Shown here: positions 14,875 to 21,950 of the stretch, piece by piece
Position numbering within the stretch: the stretch's first letter is position 1
Layout: each line of letters starts with the position of its first letter
Assembly: GCA_964508185.1 (NCBI GenBank)
Contig: CAZDSS010000039.1
Span: forward strand, 1 to 22,467
Origin: CAZDSS01 sp964508185
GTDB lineage: Bacteria; Pseudomonadota; Alphaproteobacteria; Sphingomonadales; Govanellaceae
Reading direction: 5' to 3'
Length of the DNA stretch: 22,467 nucleotides
Program-made: the position numbers and the translations under genes
Notes under the pieces: model-generated
The model's database searches: none
What the model was told of the DNA's origin: nothing
Seen by the model: the letters and a program-made list of their open reading frames with translations, nothing else

Positions 14875-15915
14875 ATGAGCGATAAATCCCTGTCCACGGA
14901 CGTCATCATCGTCGGCGCCGGCCCCGTCGGGCTGTTCGCGGTGTTCGAGCTCGGCCTTCTCAATCTCAAATGCCATCTGATCGACAATCTGGACCGGCCG
15001 GGCGGCCAATGCACCCAGCTATACCCCGAAAAGCCTATCTATGACATCCCGAGCCGCCCGCGCGTCACCGGACAGGAACTGGTGGACGACCTCGTGACCC
15101 AGGCCAAACCCTTCGATCCCGTCTTCCACCTGTCCCAGCAGGCGGAGCGGCTGGAGCGCATGGATGACGGGCGCTGGCAGGTGACGACGTCCGTCGGGAC
15201 CCGCCTCGTGGCGCCCGTCGTGGTGCTGGCCGCGGGCTCCGGCAGCTTCGTGCCCAAGCGGCCGCCCATTCCCGACGTCGCCGAATATGAGGACCGCGGC
15301 GTTTTCTATGCGGTGCGGCGGATGGAGGATTTCCGGGGAAAAAGGGTGGTGATCGCGGGCGGCGGGGATTCGGCCCTCGACTGGGTCCTGAACCTGCAGC
15401 CCCTGACCCAGTCCATGACTCTCGTCCACCGGCGGGAGGAATTCCGCGCCGCGCCCGATTCGGTGCAGCGCATGCGGGCGCTGGTGGAGGCCGGCAAGAT
15501 GCGGCACATCACCGGCAATGTGAAACAGCTCGTTGGCCGTGACGGCAGGCTTGAAGGCGTCATGGTGACGCGCAAGGCCGACGGCGGCGAGGAGCTGGTG
15601 CCCTGCGACGCCTTCCTGCCGTTCTTCGGGCTCAAGATCAATCTCGGCCCCATCGCCGACTGGGGGCTGGAGCTTGCGGAGCATAACCGGGTGGTGGTGG
15701 ATCCCATGACCTACGGCACGGGGATCGACGGCATCTATGCGGTGGGCGACCTCTGCACCTATCCCGGGAAGCTGAAGCTCATCCTGTCGGGCTTCCATGA
15801 AGCGGCCGTGATGGCTCACGCCGCCTTCAAATATGCAAGGCCGGATGAAAAGATCGTCACCGGCTACACGACGACCAATACCGAGCTGCAGAAGCGGCTG
15901 GGCGTCGCGAGCTGA
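14875..15915 (+). CDS. Ferredoxin--NADP+ reductase, thioredoxin-reductase-like type
   Basis: A 346-residue two-dinucleotide-binding flavoprotein. The FAD motif is VIIVGAGPVGL (GAGPVG at 14-19) and the NADPH motif VVIAGGGDSALDWVLNL (GGGDSA at 162-167), followed by VHRREEFRA. Near the end is GIDGIYAVGDLCTYPGKLKLI. The redox CxxC of thioredoxin reductases is absent from the NADPH domain, and RPGGQCTQLYPEKPIYDIP after the FAD domain is typical of the YumC/TrxR-like FNR group. It should transfer electrons between NADPH and ferredoxin or flavodoxin in the cytoplasm. ATG 14875 is preceded by GAGGGGGA. It diverges from the polysaccharide operon with 146 bp between starts. No intrinsic terminator is seen on its own strand. 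Confidence 0.93.
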   Translation: MSDKSLSTDVIIVGAGPVGLFAVFELGLLNLKCHLIDNLDRPGGQCTQLYPEKPIYDIPSRPRVTGQELVDDLVTQAKPFDPVFHLSQQAERLERMDDGRWQVTTSVGTRLVAPVVVLAAGSGSFVPKRPPIPDVAEYEDRGVFYAVRRMEDFRGKRVVIAGGGDSALDWVLNLQPLTQSMTLVHRREEFRAAPDSVQRMRALVEAGKMRHITGNVKQLVGRDGRLEGVMVTRKADGGEELVPCDAFLPFFGLKINLGPIADWGLELAEHNRVVVDPMTYGTGIDGIYAVGDLCTYPGKLKLILSGFHEAAVMAHAAFKYARPDEKIVTGYTTTNTELQKRLGVAS

Positions 15916-15936
15916 AAAGCCTCCATTCTCCCGCGC

Positions 15937-15965
15937 AAAAAAATCGGCCGGCGCAGGGCCGGCCG
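15937..15965 (-). terminator. Intrinsic terminator of the Tyr/His-rich lipoprotein gene
   Basis: Arms CGGCCGGC (15945-15952) and GCCGGCCG (15958-15965) form the stem. The A7 run at 15937-15943 reads as T7 immediately after the hairpin on the minus strand. It sits about 60 nt past the stop at 16025. Read on the plus strand there is no T-tract, so it should not serve the reductase gene. Confidence 0.85.
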
Positions 15966-16024
15966 CAGTTCGGCCTCACAGAAGGCCGTCAAGGCAGGGG
16001 AGGAGAAACAGCGAATTCGTATCG

Positions 16025-16573
16025 TCAGCGATTCCTTTCAAGGCGTCCGCCATGGCTGCGGTTGCGCTGCTCCAGCGGCGGGCGGGCCGCAGGCGGCGGG
16101 TTCTTGCCTGTATGGGCCGAGGGGCCGCGGTGGCCCGCCGGGGGCTTTTGATCCTTGCCGCGCCACGACTTGTGGTCGTCCTTGCGTCCCGGAGGATGGG
16201 GCGGCGGCTTGTGGTGCCCGTCCGCCGAGCGCCAGGACTTGCCCGGCTTGTGATAATATTTGGGTGGCACATGGCGGCGATTCCAGTCATGCCAGTAGCT
16301 GAAATGCCGGTGGTAATCGCGGTAATGGGGATGCCGGTCCGGATACCAGAAGCCGCGATAATAGTAGAAACCCGGCTGATAGATGCGGCTGCGGTAGCCG
16401 TAGTAATAGGCGGGATGCCCGTAGTAGCCGTGGGGGACGTAGTAATAGTCGCTCACTCCCACATGAACGGTCGTCGAAACCCCCGAGGCGTAATAGCCGT
16501 CGTCATGGGGCGCGGCGCAGGCCGCAAGCGCCAGGGCGCTGAAGGCGAGGCCGACGAGGATGGACTTTCTCAT
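16025..16573 (-). CDS. Tyr/His/Pro-rich lipoprotein, low-complexity
   Basis: A 182-residue predicted lipoprotein: MRKSILVGLAFSALALAAC gives lipobox LAAC with Cys19. The mature protein is strongly biased. Residues ~27-80 are rich in Tyr and Gly (YYYVPHGYYGHPAYYYGYRS, GFYYYRGFWYPD), ~80-110 in His, Tyr and Trp, and the last third in Pro, Lys, His and Arg. Tyr/Gly/His-rich segments of this kind occur in poorly characterised surface proteins of Alphaproteobacteria. Metal binding or adhesion are possibilities I cannot test. AAGGAG lies 8 nt before ATG 16573. The gene is divergent from the PepSY-regulator-kinase operon and shares a 172-bp intergenic region with it, including the candidate regulator box. 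Confidence 0.82.
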   Translation of the reverse strand: MRKSILVGLAFSALALAACAAPHDDGYYASGVSTTVHVGVSDYYYVPHGYYGHPAYYYGYRSRIYQPGFYYYRGFWYPDRHPHYRDYHRHFSYWHDWNRRHVPPKYYHKPGKSWRSADGHHKPPPHPPGRKDDHKSWRGKDQKPPAGHRGPSAHTGKNPPPAARPPLEQRNRSHGGRLERNR

Positions 16574-16704
16574 GGGGAATGCTCCTTGCCGCAGTCCGTT
16601 CAGGCGCTTCCGGCGGGCGCAATCCTCATGTCGCAGAAGCCGGATGCCGGTAGCCCTAGTGTTTCACGCTATACTGCGCTAACTGAATCGAAACTGAGGC
16701 TTCC

Positions 16705-16738
16705 GTTCATGTGGGGTTCAACTGACCGGGCGTAAAGA
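16705..16738 (+). promoter_or_regulatory. Candidate OmpR/PhoP-type box and -10 upstream of the PepSY operon
   Basis: Direct repeats GTTCA (16705-16709) and GTTCA (16716-16720) have an 11-bp period. They are followed after 12 bp by TAAAGA (16733-16738), a possible -10. An 11-bp direct repeat about 12 bp upstream of the -10 is the architecture of PhoP/PhoB-type activated promoters. The same layout recurs before the glycine-zipper gene. If this -10 is used, the transcript begins at or next to the ATG at 16746. Confidence 0.5.
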
Positions 16739-16745
16739 GCGGGCG

Positions 16746-17336
16746 ATGAGGATATCCGTAGCGGCTGCATTCACCGGAGCATTGCTCTGCGCCGTCGCCC
16801 TGACTGCGCCGCGGCCCGCCCATGCGCTGGATCCGGGCCGCGCGACCCAGGTGCAGGGCGGGGAATCCTGGAAACGCGCCCAGCAGCACCGCCCGGGCAA
16901 GGCCGAGCGGCGGAAGGACTATCTCCCGAACCAGTACCGCAGCAATCGCCCTGGCGGCGAGCACGCGAAGCCCCAGGGACTGCGGGCGCCGTCCGGGGAT
17001 TGGGCGCGGCCGTCGCGCCCCGCGCAGGAGCGGGCGCCGTCCCGGCTCTATCCCAGCGACGAGGGCGACCGCCGCGCGCTGCAGCAACTGATGCGCCACG
17101 ACCGCGCCCGCCGCGCGGTGGAGCAGGGCACCATCCGGCCGCTTGAAGAAATTCGCGACAAGGTGCAGCGCCAGTTCGACGGCCGGATCGTGGGTCTCGA
17201 ACTCTATGAAAATCCGAACCAGGGCGTGCCGGGTTATGTCTATGACGTGCGCGTGCTGACGCGGAAGGGGGACGTGATGGCGGTGGAAATGGACGCCCGC
17301 ACGGGCGAGGTCATGTCGGTGCGGGGCAAACGCTGA
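16746..17336 (+). CDS. Secreted PepSY-domain protein upstream of a two-component system
   Basis: A 196-residue exported protein. The signal peptide (residues 1-28, ending PAHA-LDPG) is followed by a ~75-residue Arg/Pro/Gly-rich, probably disordered linker. The C-terminal domain (about 117-196) matches the PepSY pattern: a helix (ARRAVEQGTIRPLEEIRDKVQRQF), GRIVGLELYENPNQGVPGYVYDVRVLTRKGDVMAVEMDARTGEVMSVRG. PepSY proteins often sit beside two-component genes and modulate the sensor from the periplasm. Here the stop (TGA) shares a base with the ATG of the response regulator (TGATG), so the three genes form one operon. Role as a sensor modulator is an inference from context. Confidence 0.85.
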   Translation: MRISVAAAFTGALLCAVALTAPRPAHALDPGRATQVQGGESWKRAQQHRPGKAERRKDYLPNQYRSNRPGGEHAKPQGLRAPSGDWARPSRPAQERAPSRLYPSDEGDRRALQQLMRHDRARRAVEQGTIRPLEEIRDKVQRQFDGRIVGLELYENPNQGVPGYVYDVRVLTRKGDVMAVEMDARTGEVMSVRGKR

Positions 17337-18043
17337 TGCGGATTCTGGTGGTGGAGGACGAACCCGATCTCCTGCGCCAATTGCGCGAGGCGCTGGAGGA
17401 TGCGGGCTATGTGGTGGACGAGGCGCGGGACGGCGAGGAGGGCCAGTTCCTCGGCGAGACGGAAAGCTATGACGCCATCGTCCTCGATCTCGGCCTGCCG
17501 GTGATCGACGGGGTGAGCGTTCTCGAGCGCTGGCGGCGCGCCGGGGTGAAGACCCCCGTCCTCATTCTCACCGCCCGCGACCGCTGGAGCGACAAGGTGG
17601 CGGGGCTCGACGCCGGGGCGGACGACTATCTCACCAAGCCCTGCCGCATGGAGGAACTGCTCGCCCGGGTCCGCGCCCTCATCCGCCGCGCCGCGGGGCA
17701 TCCCTCGCCCGAGCTCACCTGCGGGCCGGTGACCCTGAATACCCGCAGCGGCCGGGTGACGGTGGACGGCGTCGCCATCAAGCTCACGGCGCAGGAATAC
17801 CGGCTTCTGTCCTATCTCATGCATCATCCGGACAAGGTGGTGTCCCGCACGGAGCTTACGGAGCATATCTACGACCAGGACTTCGACCGGGATTCGAATA
17901 CCATCGAGGTCTTCGTCAACCGCATCCGCAAGAAGCTGCCCGTGGACATCATCAAGACCGTGCGCGGCCTCGGCTATCGCATCGAGGCGCCGGACGGCGC
18001 CCCGGACGAGGAGCAATCCGCCAACGCCGCCCGGGGCGACTGA
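17336..18043 (+). CDS. OmpR/PhoB-family response regulator
   Basis: A 235-residue DNA-binding regulator. The receiver domain (1-115) has the acidic pair E7/D8, phosphoacceptor D51 (AIVLDLGLP), T79 and K101 (DDYLTKP). The winged-helix effector domain (~128-220) shows LTAQEYRLLSYLMHHPDKVVSRTELTEHIYDQDFDRDSNTIEVFVNRIRKKL and ends with IKTVRGLGYRIEAP, the standard OmpR-family recognition region. A short polar C-terminal extension follows. The kinase starts 6 nt downstream. The direct-repeat boxes upstream of this operon and of the gene at 19601 fit the 11-bp spacing expected for a dimer of this family. The overall subtype resembles PhoP/FeuP-like regulators, but I would not assign a name. Confidence 0.95.
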   Translation: MRILVVEDEPDLLRQLREALEDAGYVVDEARDGEEGQFLGETESYDAIVLDLGLPVIDGVSVLERWRRAGVKTPVLILTARDRWSDKVAGLDAGADDYLTKPCRMEELLARVRALIRRAAGHPSPELTCGPVTLNTRSGRVTVDGVAIKLTAQEYRLLSYLMHHPDKVVSRTELTEHIYDQDFDRDSNTIEVFVNRIRKKLPVDIIKTVRGLGYRIEAPDGAPDEEQSANAARGD

Positions 18044-18049
18044 GGCGCC

Positions 18050-19501
18050 ATGGCGGCGGACGGGCCCACAATCCCGGGTCAGGACGAGGCCGAAGGGACG
18101 GCGGACACGGCATCCCGTCCCTCGTCGCCCAAGGCGCGCCTTGCCGCCATGAGGTCGCTCAGCACGCGCTCGCTCACCGGCCGCATCATCATCGCCGCCG
18201 GGCTCTGGCTCGGCGCCGCTCTCCTCGTGGGCGGGCTGCTCCTCTCCTTCGCCTTCCGCACGGCGGTGGAGCGCCATTTCGACGCGCGACTCGCCATGCT
18301 GCTTGAAAATCTCATCGGCGCCAGCAATGTGGGCGGGGAGGGGCTCGTGAGCCTCTACCGCTCCATGATGGACCCCCGCTTCGACCGGCCCTATTCGGGC
18401 TGGTACTGGCAGATCTCCGCGCCCGACGAGATGCCCTTCCGCTCGCGCTCCCTGTGGGATCAGGAGATTCAGGTGGATCTCGGCCCGCGCCTGCAGCAGG
18501 AGACCTATTTCGTCACCGAAGGCCCCGAGGATCAGGTGCTGCGCGCCGTCGCCCGCGACATCCGCCTGCCGCGCTCGGACCGCATCTATCGCTTCATCGT
18601 GGCGGGCGAGGTGACGGAGATCGACGATCAGGTGCGCGCCTTCAATCAGACGCTGACCTGGTGGCTTGCGATTCTCGGCCTCATTCTGCTTACCACCATG
18701 GCGATCCAGGTGCGCTACGGGCTCAAGCCCCTGCGCCGCATCTCGACTGCTCTTTCCGCCATCCGCACCGGGGAGAAATCGAAGCTCGAAGGCGAATTCC
18801 CGCGGGAGATCGAGCCCCTGGTGCAGGAGCTCAACGCGCTGATCGCCCATAACGCCGAGGTGGTGGACCGGGCGCAGAAGCATGTGGGCAATCTCGCCCA
18901 TGCATTGAAGACGCCGCTCGCCGTCATGACCAACGAGGCGCAGCGCAATGCGGGCGCCTTCGCCGATCTCGTCCAGCGCCAGACGGCGCTCATGGCGCGG
19001 CATGTGGACCATCACCTGAAGCGGGCGCGGGCCGCAGCGCGGGGCAACGTCATCGGCAGCCGCACCGCCGTCGAGCCCGCGATTCGCGACCTCGTCCGCG
19101 TCATGGCCCGGATCTATGCGGAGCGGGATCTTTCGTTCGAGCTGGAGATCGATGCGGCGGCCGAGGGCGCGATGTTCCGGGGCGAGCGGCAGGATCTCGA
19201 CGAGATGCTCGGCAATCTTCTGGACAACGCCGCCAAATGGGCGGCGAGCCGCGTGGTGGTGCGCTTGTCCCGCGACGACGACATGGTGGTGGTGGAGATC
19301 GCCGACGACGGCCCCGGCATCTCGCCCGAGAAGCGGGAGCTGGTCTTCGCCCGCGGCGAGCGCATCGACGAGACCGTGCCGGGCTCCGGCCTCGGGCTCG
19401 GCATCGTCAGGGATCTCGCCGATCTCTGCGGCGGCAGCGTCGCCCTCGATGCGGCGGAGGAAGGCGGGCTTGCGGCGACACTCCGTCTTCCCGCAGCGTG
19501 A
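18050..19501 (+). CDS. Membrane sensor histidine kinase
   Basis: A 483-residue kinase. A ~40-residue cytoplasmic N-terminus precedes TM1 (~45-69). A periplasmic sensor of ~130 residues follows (rich in acidic residues, with SGWYWQISAPDE), then TM2 (~201-221), HAMP (~221-273) and the dimerisation domain with phosphoacceptor H284 in GNLAHALKTPLAV. The ATPase domain has its N-box LDEMLGNLLDNAAKW (~383-397), D-box DDGPGI (419-424) and G-box GSGLGLGI (445-452). The H-box variant HALKTPL is typical of PhoQ-like kinases. It pairs with the preceding regulator, 6 nt apart. An acidic periplasmic domain could sense cations or cationic peptides, and the upstream PepSY protein may be its partner; both are inferences. 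Confidence 0.95.
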   Translation: MAADGPTIPGQDEAEGTADTASRPSSPKARLAAMRSLSTRSLTGRIIIAAGLWLGAALLVGGLLLSFAFRTAVERHFDARLAMLLENLIGASNVGGEGLVSLYRSMMDPRFDRPYSGWYWQISAPDEMPFRSRSLWDQEIQVDLGPRLQQETYFVTEGPEDQVLRAVARDIRLPRSDRIYRFIVAGEVTEIDDQVRAFNQTLTWWLAILGLILLTTMAIQVRYGLKPLRRISTALSAIRTGEKSKLEGEFPREIEPLVQELNALIAHNAEVVDRAQKHVGNLAHALKTPLAVMTNEAQRNAGAFADLVQRQTALMARHVDHHLKRARAAARGNVIGSRTAVEPAIRDLVRVMARIYAERDLSFELEIDAAAEGAMFRGERQDLDEMLGNLLDNAAKWAASRVVVRLSRDDDMVVVEIADDGPGISPEKRELVFARGERIDETVPGSGLGLGIVRDLADLCGGSVALDAAEEGGLAATLRLPAA

Positions 19502-19537
19502 CGAAAAGCCATTCCCGACAATTTCCTGACAGCGCCA

Positions 19538-19570
19538 TTCATCGGCGGTTCAGACGCTCGGCCCTAACTT
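19538..19570 (+). promoter_or_regulatory. Candidate regulator box and -10 upstream of the glycine-zipper lipoprotein
   Basis: ATTCA (19537-19541) and GTTCA (19548-19552) repeat with an 11-bp period, and TAACTT (19565-19570) begins exactly 12 bp after the second repeat. This is the layout seen at 16705-16738. Transcription would start near 19577, giving a ~24-nt leader that contains the AGAAGGAGA ribosome binding site. Confidence 0.5.
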
Positions 19571-19600
19571 CATCCTCACGAGATCAGAAGGAGAGCGTCC

Positions 19601-20110
19601 ATGAAAAGGCTGTTCGCTCCAGTGATTGCGGTGTCGTTGATGCTGGCCGGCTGCACGGAGTATACCGGCCCCAAGGAACAGACGGGCACGTTGCTCGGCG
19701 CGGTCACCGGGGCGGCGCTGGGCGCGGCCATCGGCACCAGGACCAAATGCTATCACCACGGCCGCCACTGCCGCAGCAGCACCAGCGGCAACGCGGTGGT
19801 GATCGGGGCCCTCGCGGGCGGCATTCTGGGCAATGCGGTGGGCCGCTCCATGGACGAGCGCGACCGCCAGTATTACGCCCGCGCCCGCTATGATGCGCTG
19901 GAATACGGGCCGTCGGGCCGGCCCTCATACTGGCACAACCCGGACAGCGGCAACCATGGCTATGTGACGCCGTCCCCCGCCTATGAACGGGCGCCCGGCG
20001 AATATTGCAGGGAATACCAGCAGACGATCACCGTCGGGGGGCGCGCGGAACAGGCCTACGGCACCGCCTGCCGCCAGCCCGACGGCACCTGGCAGATCGT
20101 GAACGGCTGA
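19601..20110 (+). CDS. Glycine-zipper lipoprotein, 17-kDa surface antigen type
   Basis: A 169-residue outer-membrane-type lipoprotein (lipobox LAGC, Cys18). Two glycine-zipper segments, GTLLGAVTGAALGAAIG (29-45) and VVIGALAGGILGNAVG (66-81), form the 2TM glycine-zipper hairpin of the Rickettsia 17-kDa antigen family. Between them lies an unusual loop with C50-Y-H-H-G-R-H-C57. The C-terminus (APGEYCREYQQTITVGGRAEQAYGTACRQPDGTWQIV) is the conserved domain found in this group, with C136 and C157 placed for a disulfide. GAAGGAGAG sits upstream of ATG 19601. The gene follows the kinase by 99 bp, has its own putative regulated promoter, and is likely an output of the two-component system. Confidence 0.88.
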   Translation: MKRLFAPVIAVSLMLAGCTEYTGPKEQTGTLLGAVTGAALGAAIGTRTKCYHHGRHCRSSTSGNAVVIGALAGGILGNAVGRSMDERDRQYYARARYDALEYGPSGRPSYWHNPDSGNHGYVTPSPAYERAPGEYCREYQQTITVGGRAEQAYGTACRQPDGTWQIVNG

Positions 20111-20220
20111 CGACTGAAGGATTTTCTCGCCTCAGGGCGAACAGGAGAAATGGCGGTTTCGGTAACCTTAACTCTCTCCCTCCCCCACAGGGCGCCATGT
20201 GGCGCAGCCAGAACCGCCAT

Positions 20221-20258
20221 CGTCCCCGGCCCTACCCCCGGCCGGGGACGCTTCTTTT
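20221..20258 (+). terminator. Intrinsic terminator, 11-bp stem
   Basis: Perfect arms CGTCCCCGGCC (20221-20231) and GGCCGGGGACG (20240-20250) with an 8-nt C-rich loop, followed by CTTCTTTT on the plus strand. It lies 110 nt past the glycine-zipper gene. On the minus strand there is no T-tract, so the genes arriving from the right are not obviously ended by it. Confidence 0.75.
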
Positions 20259-20267
20259 GGGGCTGCT

Positions 20268-20477
20268 TCAGGCCGCGGGATCGTTGGTCCGCCGGCTGCC
20301 CCCGGTATAGCGCAGGATGACGCGCCAGCTGCCGTCCGCTTCCGGCACGGGCTCGGCGGTTCCCTCCACCACCACGGCGTCGCGGGGCAGGGCCTCGGCC
20401 GCCACTTCCACCGCTTCGGCGGCGTCATCCGCCGCCACCACCACCTCGTAGGTCTGCTTGTGCTTATGACCGGCCAT
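20268..20477 (-). CDS. Small hypothetical protein (69 aa)
   Basis: The ATG at 20477 has a reasonable site upstream (AACAGGA). The product starts with a His/Lys-rich MAGHKHKQ. Then comes a compact, acidic alpha/beta-like segment (YEVVVAADDAAEAVEVAAEALPRDAVVVEG) and a strand-rich end (SWRVILRYTGG). I do not recognise a family; the beta-alpha-beta look suggests a small dodecin- or SHOCT-sized fold, without firm support. Its start overlaps the end of the DUF423 gene by 14 nt, implying one transcript and possible translational coupling. Confidence 0.7.
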   Translation of the reverse strand: MAGHKHKQTYEVVVAADDAAEAVEVAAEALPRDAVVVEGTAEPVPEADGSWRVILRYTGGSRRTNDPAA

Positions 20478-20928
20478 GGTCCTGTTCCCTTTCCGCGTCC
20501 CGGGATTCGCCGCGCCGCATGCGGTGGAACCGCCGCCGCCCGCCGTCGATGAAGAAGGCCGAGACCGAAAGCCCGATCCAGCCGGTAATGAGCAGGCTTC
20601 CGCCGAGCGGCACCACCCAGTGGGTGATCCCTGGCCCCATGAGGGCCAGCATGTAGAGCCCGCCGGAGAAGAAGATGATTCCGAAGGTGAAGGCGACGCC
20701 GGACGCCAGCACCAGCCGCGCGCCCTTGCCCGGGCGCACATGGGGGGTGAGGAGGCCGACGCCGAGCAGGCCCAGCGCATGCCAGAGCTGGTAGTTGAAG
20801 CCGAGCTGGACGAAGGTCATCCGCTCCGCATCGAGCTGTCCGGAGAGAACGTGGGAGCCGATGGCGCCCATGAGGACGGCGATCATGCCGTTGATCGCGG
20901 CGACGAAAATCCAGAAACGCAAGATCAC
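20464..20928 (-). CDS. DUF423 family inner-membrane protein
   Basis: A 154-residue protein with four hydrophobic segments (about 3-27, 41-62, 70-97, 103-126). The family hallmarks are an early GAIGSHVLSG, TFVQLGFNYQLWHALGLL, GVAFTFGIIFFSGGLYMLAL, HWVVPLGGSLLITGWIGL. DUF423 members (YgdD-type) are usually ~120-130 residues. This one carries a ~28-residue charged Arg/Glu-rich cytoplasmic tail. Function is unknown. It lies first in a two-gene minus-strand unit with the 69-residue protein. Confidence 0.88.
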   Translation of the reverse strand: MILRFWIFVAAINGMIAVLMGAIGSHVLSGQLDAERMTFVQLGFNYQLWHALGLLGVGLLTPHVRPGKGARLVLASGVAFTFGIIFFSGGLYMLALMGPGITHWVVPLGGSLLITGWIGLSVSAFFIDGGRRRFHRMRRGESRDAEREQDHGRS

Positions 20929-21326
20929 TTCCCGGGTTGTGGGCCGGCCGCGCGGGTGCGGGCCGGCGGATGGCCGCGCGCAAGGTCCGTGCGCGCGGCG
21001 GGGTCATTATTGCGGCATCGGGCCGCGGCGGCAATGACCAAAGGGGCGAATCCGCGGCGGCGCGCGACGGGCGTGAGGCGCGCCGCGCGAATCGCTCGCC
21101 CATTGCCGGGAAGGCGCGGCCGATGCCGCTCCCTGCGGACTGGTTCATGACGGCGCGCGTCCTGCCGCCGGGATAGCCATTTCGGCATAGATTGCGGGGG
21201 TTTAGAGCTGCGACGGCATGACGTCGCGGCAACGGGCGGCGAGGGCGGGATGCCCCCTGTTTGGACTTCCCGGCCAAAGATGCGATCATTTCCTTCCATC
21301 TATGCCTGAAGCGAGGAGGTCACGAC
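20929..21326. other. Intergenic region of ~400 bp without a convincing gene
   Basis: Very GC-rich, and it separates the divergent DUF423 and CBS genes. Open frames here have Arg/Ala/Pro-dominated translations typical of non-coding GC-rich DNA. The stretch 20940-21110 contains many CGCGCG-type short repeats and can fold locally, but I see no clear terminator, riboswitch or consensus promoter. TTGGAC at 21261-21266 is a possible -35 for the CBS gene, with only a weak -10. Confidence 0.6.
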
Positions 21327-21761
21327 ATGACGCTGGTGGCCGGCATACTCAAGACCAAGGGGAGCGAGGTCTTTTCGATCCCTCCGGAGATCACCGTTCT
21401 CGAAGCGACCCACGAGCTGAAGCTGCGCCGGGTCGGCGCCCTTCTCGTCTGCGACGAGGACCGGCGCATCGTCGGCGTGCTGTCCGAACGCGACATCGTC
21501 CGCGCCCTCGCGGACAAGGGGCCCGAGATCCTCGACCAGCCGGTGAGCAGCCTGATGACCCGCGGCGTCGTCACCTGCCGGTCGGATGACAGCATCGATT
21601 CGGTGCGCCAGCTCATGACCGGGCGCCGCATCCGTCATGTGCCCGTGATCGACGACGGCGAGCTCAAGGGCATCATCAGCATCGGCGACGTGGTGAAGCA
21701 CCAGATCATGGCAACCGAGATGGAGGCCGAGGCGTTGAAACAATACATCGCGACCGGCTGA
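21327..21761 (+). CDS. Two-CBS-domain protein
   Basis: A 144-residue stand-alone CBS-pair (Bateman) protein. CBS1 spans about 15-65 (ITVLEATHELKLRRVGALLVCDEDRRIVGVLSERDIVRAL). CBS2 spans about 75-130 (VSSLMTRGVVTCRSDDSIDSVRQLMTGRRIRHVPVIDDGELKGIISIGDVVK). Both have the terminal SERD/SIGD aspartate that contacts adenosine ribose in AMP/ATP-binding CBS pairs. A helical C-terminus follows. Such proteins act as cytoplasmic energy or SAM sensors, usually through a partner, and none is adjacent here. ATG 21327 is preceded by GAGGAGG at ideal spacing; the frame extends 22 codons upstream, but that part lacks a site. Confidence 0.92.
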   Translation: MTLVAGILKTKGSEVFSIPPEITVLEATHELKLRRVGALLVCDEDRRIVGVLSERDIVRALADKGPEILDQPVSSLMTRGVVTCRSDDSIDSVRQLMTGRRIRHVPVIDDGELKGIISIGDVVKHQIMATEMEAEALKQYIATG

Positions 21762-21857
21762 CCGGCCGTGTCGCCCGAGCTTCGCGCGACCGTCCGCCCC
21801 GGGGCGGGGGAACCGCCTGGACCCCACGAAGGGTCGTCTGGATCGACGGTCGGCGCG

Positions 21858-21902
21858 GCCCGCGACCTGCGAGAGCTTGGCGAAAGCTCTCGCGCCGCGG
21901 GC
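21858..21902. other. Strong extended hairpin downstream of the CBS gene
   Basis: Perfect 10-bp arms GCGAGAGCTT (21869-21878) and AAGCTCTCGC (21884-21893) with loop GGCGA are extended by GCCCGCG and CGCGGGC outside a small internal loop. No U-tract follows, so it may be a non-canonical terminator for the CBS gene, an RNA-stability element, or part of a structured RNA. Confidence 0.6.
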
Positions 21903-21921
21903 ACCGAATTCCCCGGGCTCC

Positions 21922-21950
21922 TTGCCGTCAATGGAGCGGAGTCCTATACT
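21922..21950 (+). promoter_or_regulatory. Predicted upstream promoter of the rRNA operon or of a small RNA
   Basis: TTGCCG (21922-21927), a 17-bp spacer and TATACT (21945-21950, five of six match). It is 240 bp upstream of the main rrn promoter. Its transcript would run through several hairpins (GGCCTGAT/ATCAGGCC at 22035-22068, a 16-bp palindrome at 22074-22089, CCAGA/TCTGG nearby) before the rrn promoter. Confidence 0.5.

Noticed and set aside
15937..15965. Terminator for the ferredoxin-NADP reductase
   Set aside because: On the plus strand the hairpin is preceded, not followed, by the homopolymer run. It works only in the minus direction.
20940..21110. CGCGCG-rich repeats as a CRISPR or satellite array
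   Set aside because: The repeats are irregular in length and spacing and reflect base composition rather than a unit array.
20168..21289. Minus-strand open frame spanning the intergenic region and DUF423 (373 codons)
   Set aside because: The translation is mostly Arg/Pro/Ala, it runs antisense or out of frame through recognisable genes, and it has no ribosome binding site.
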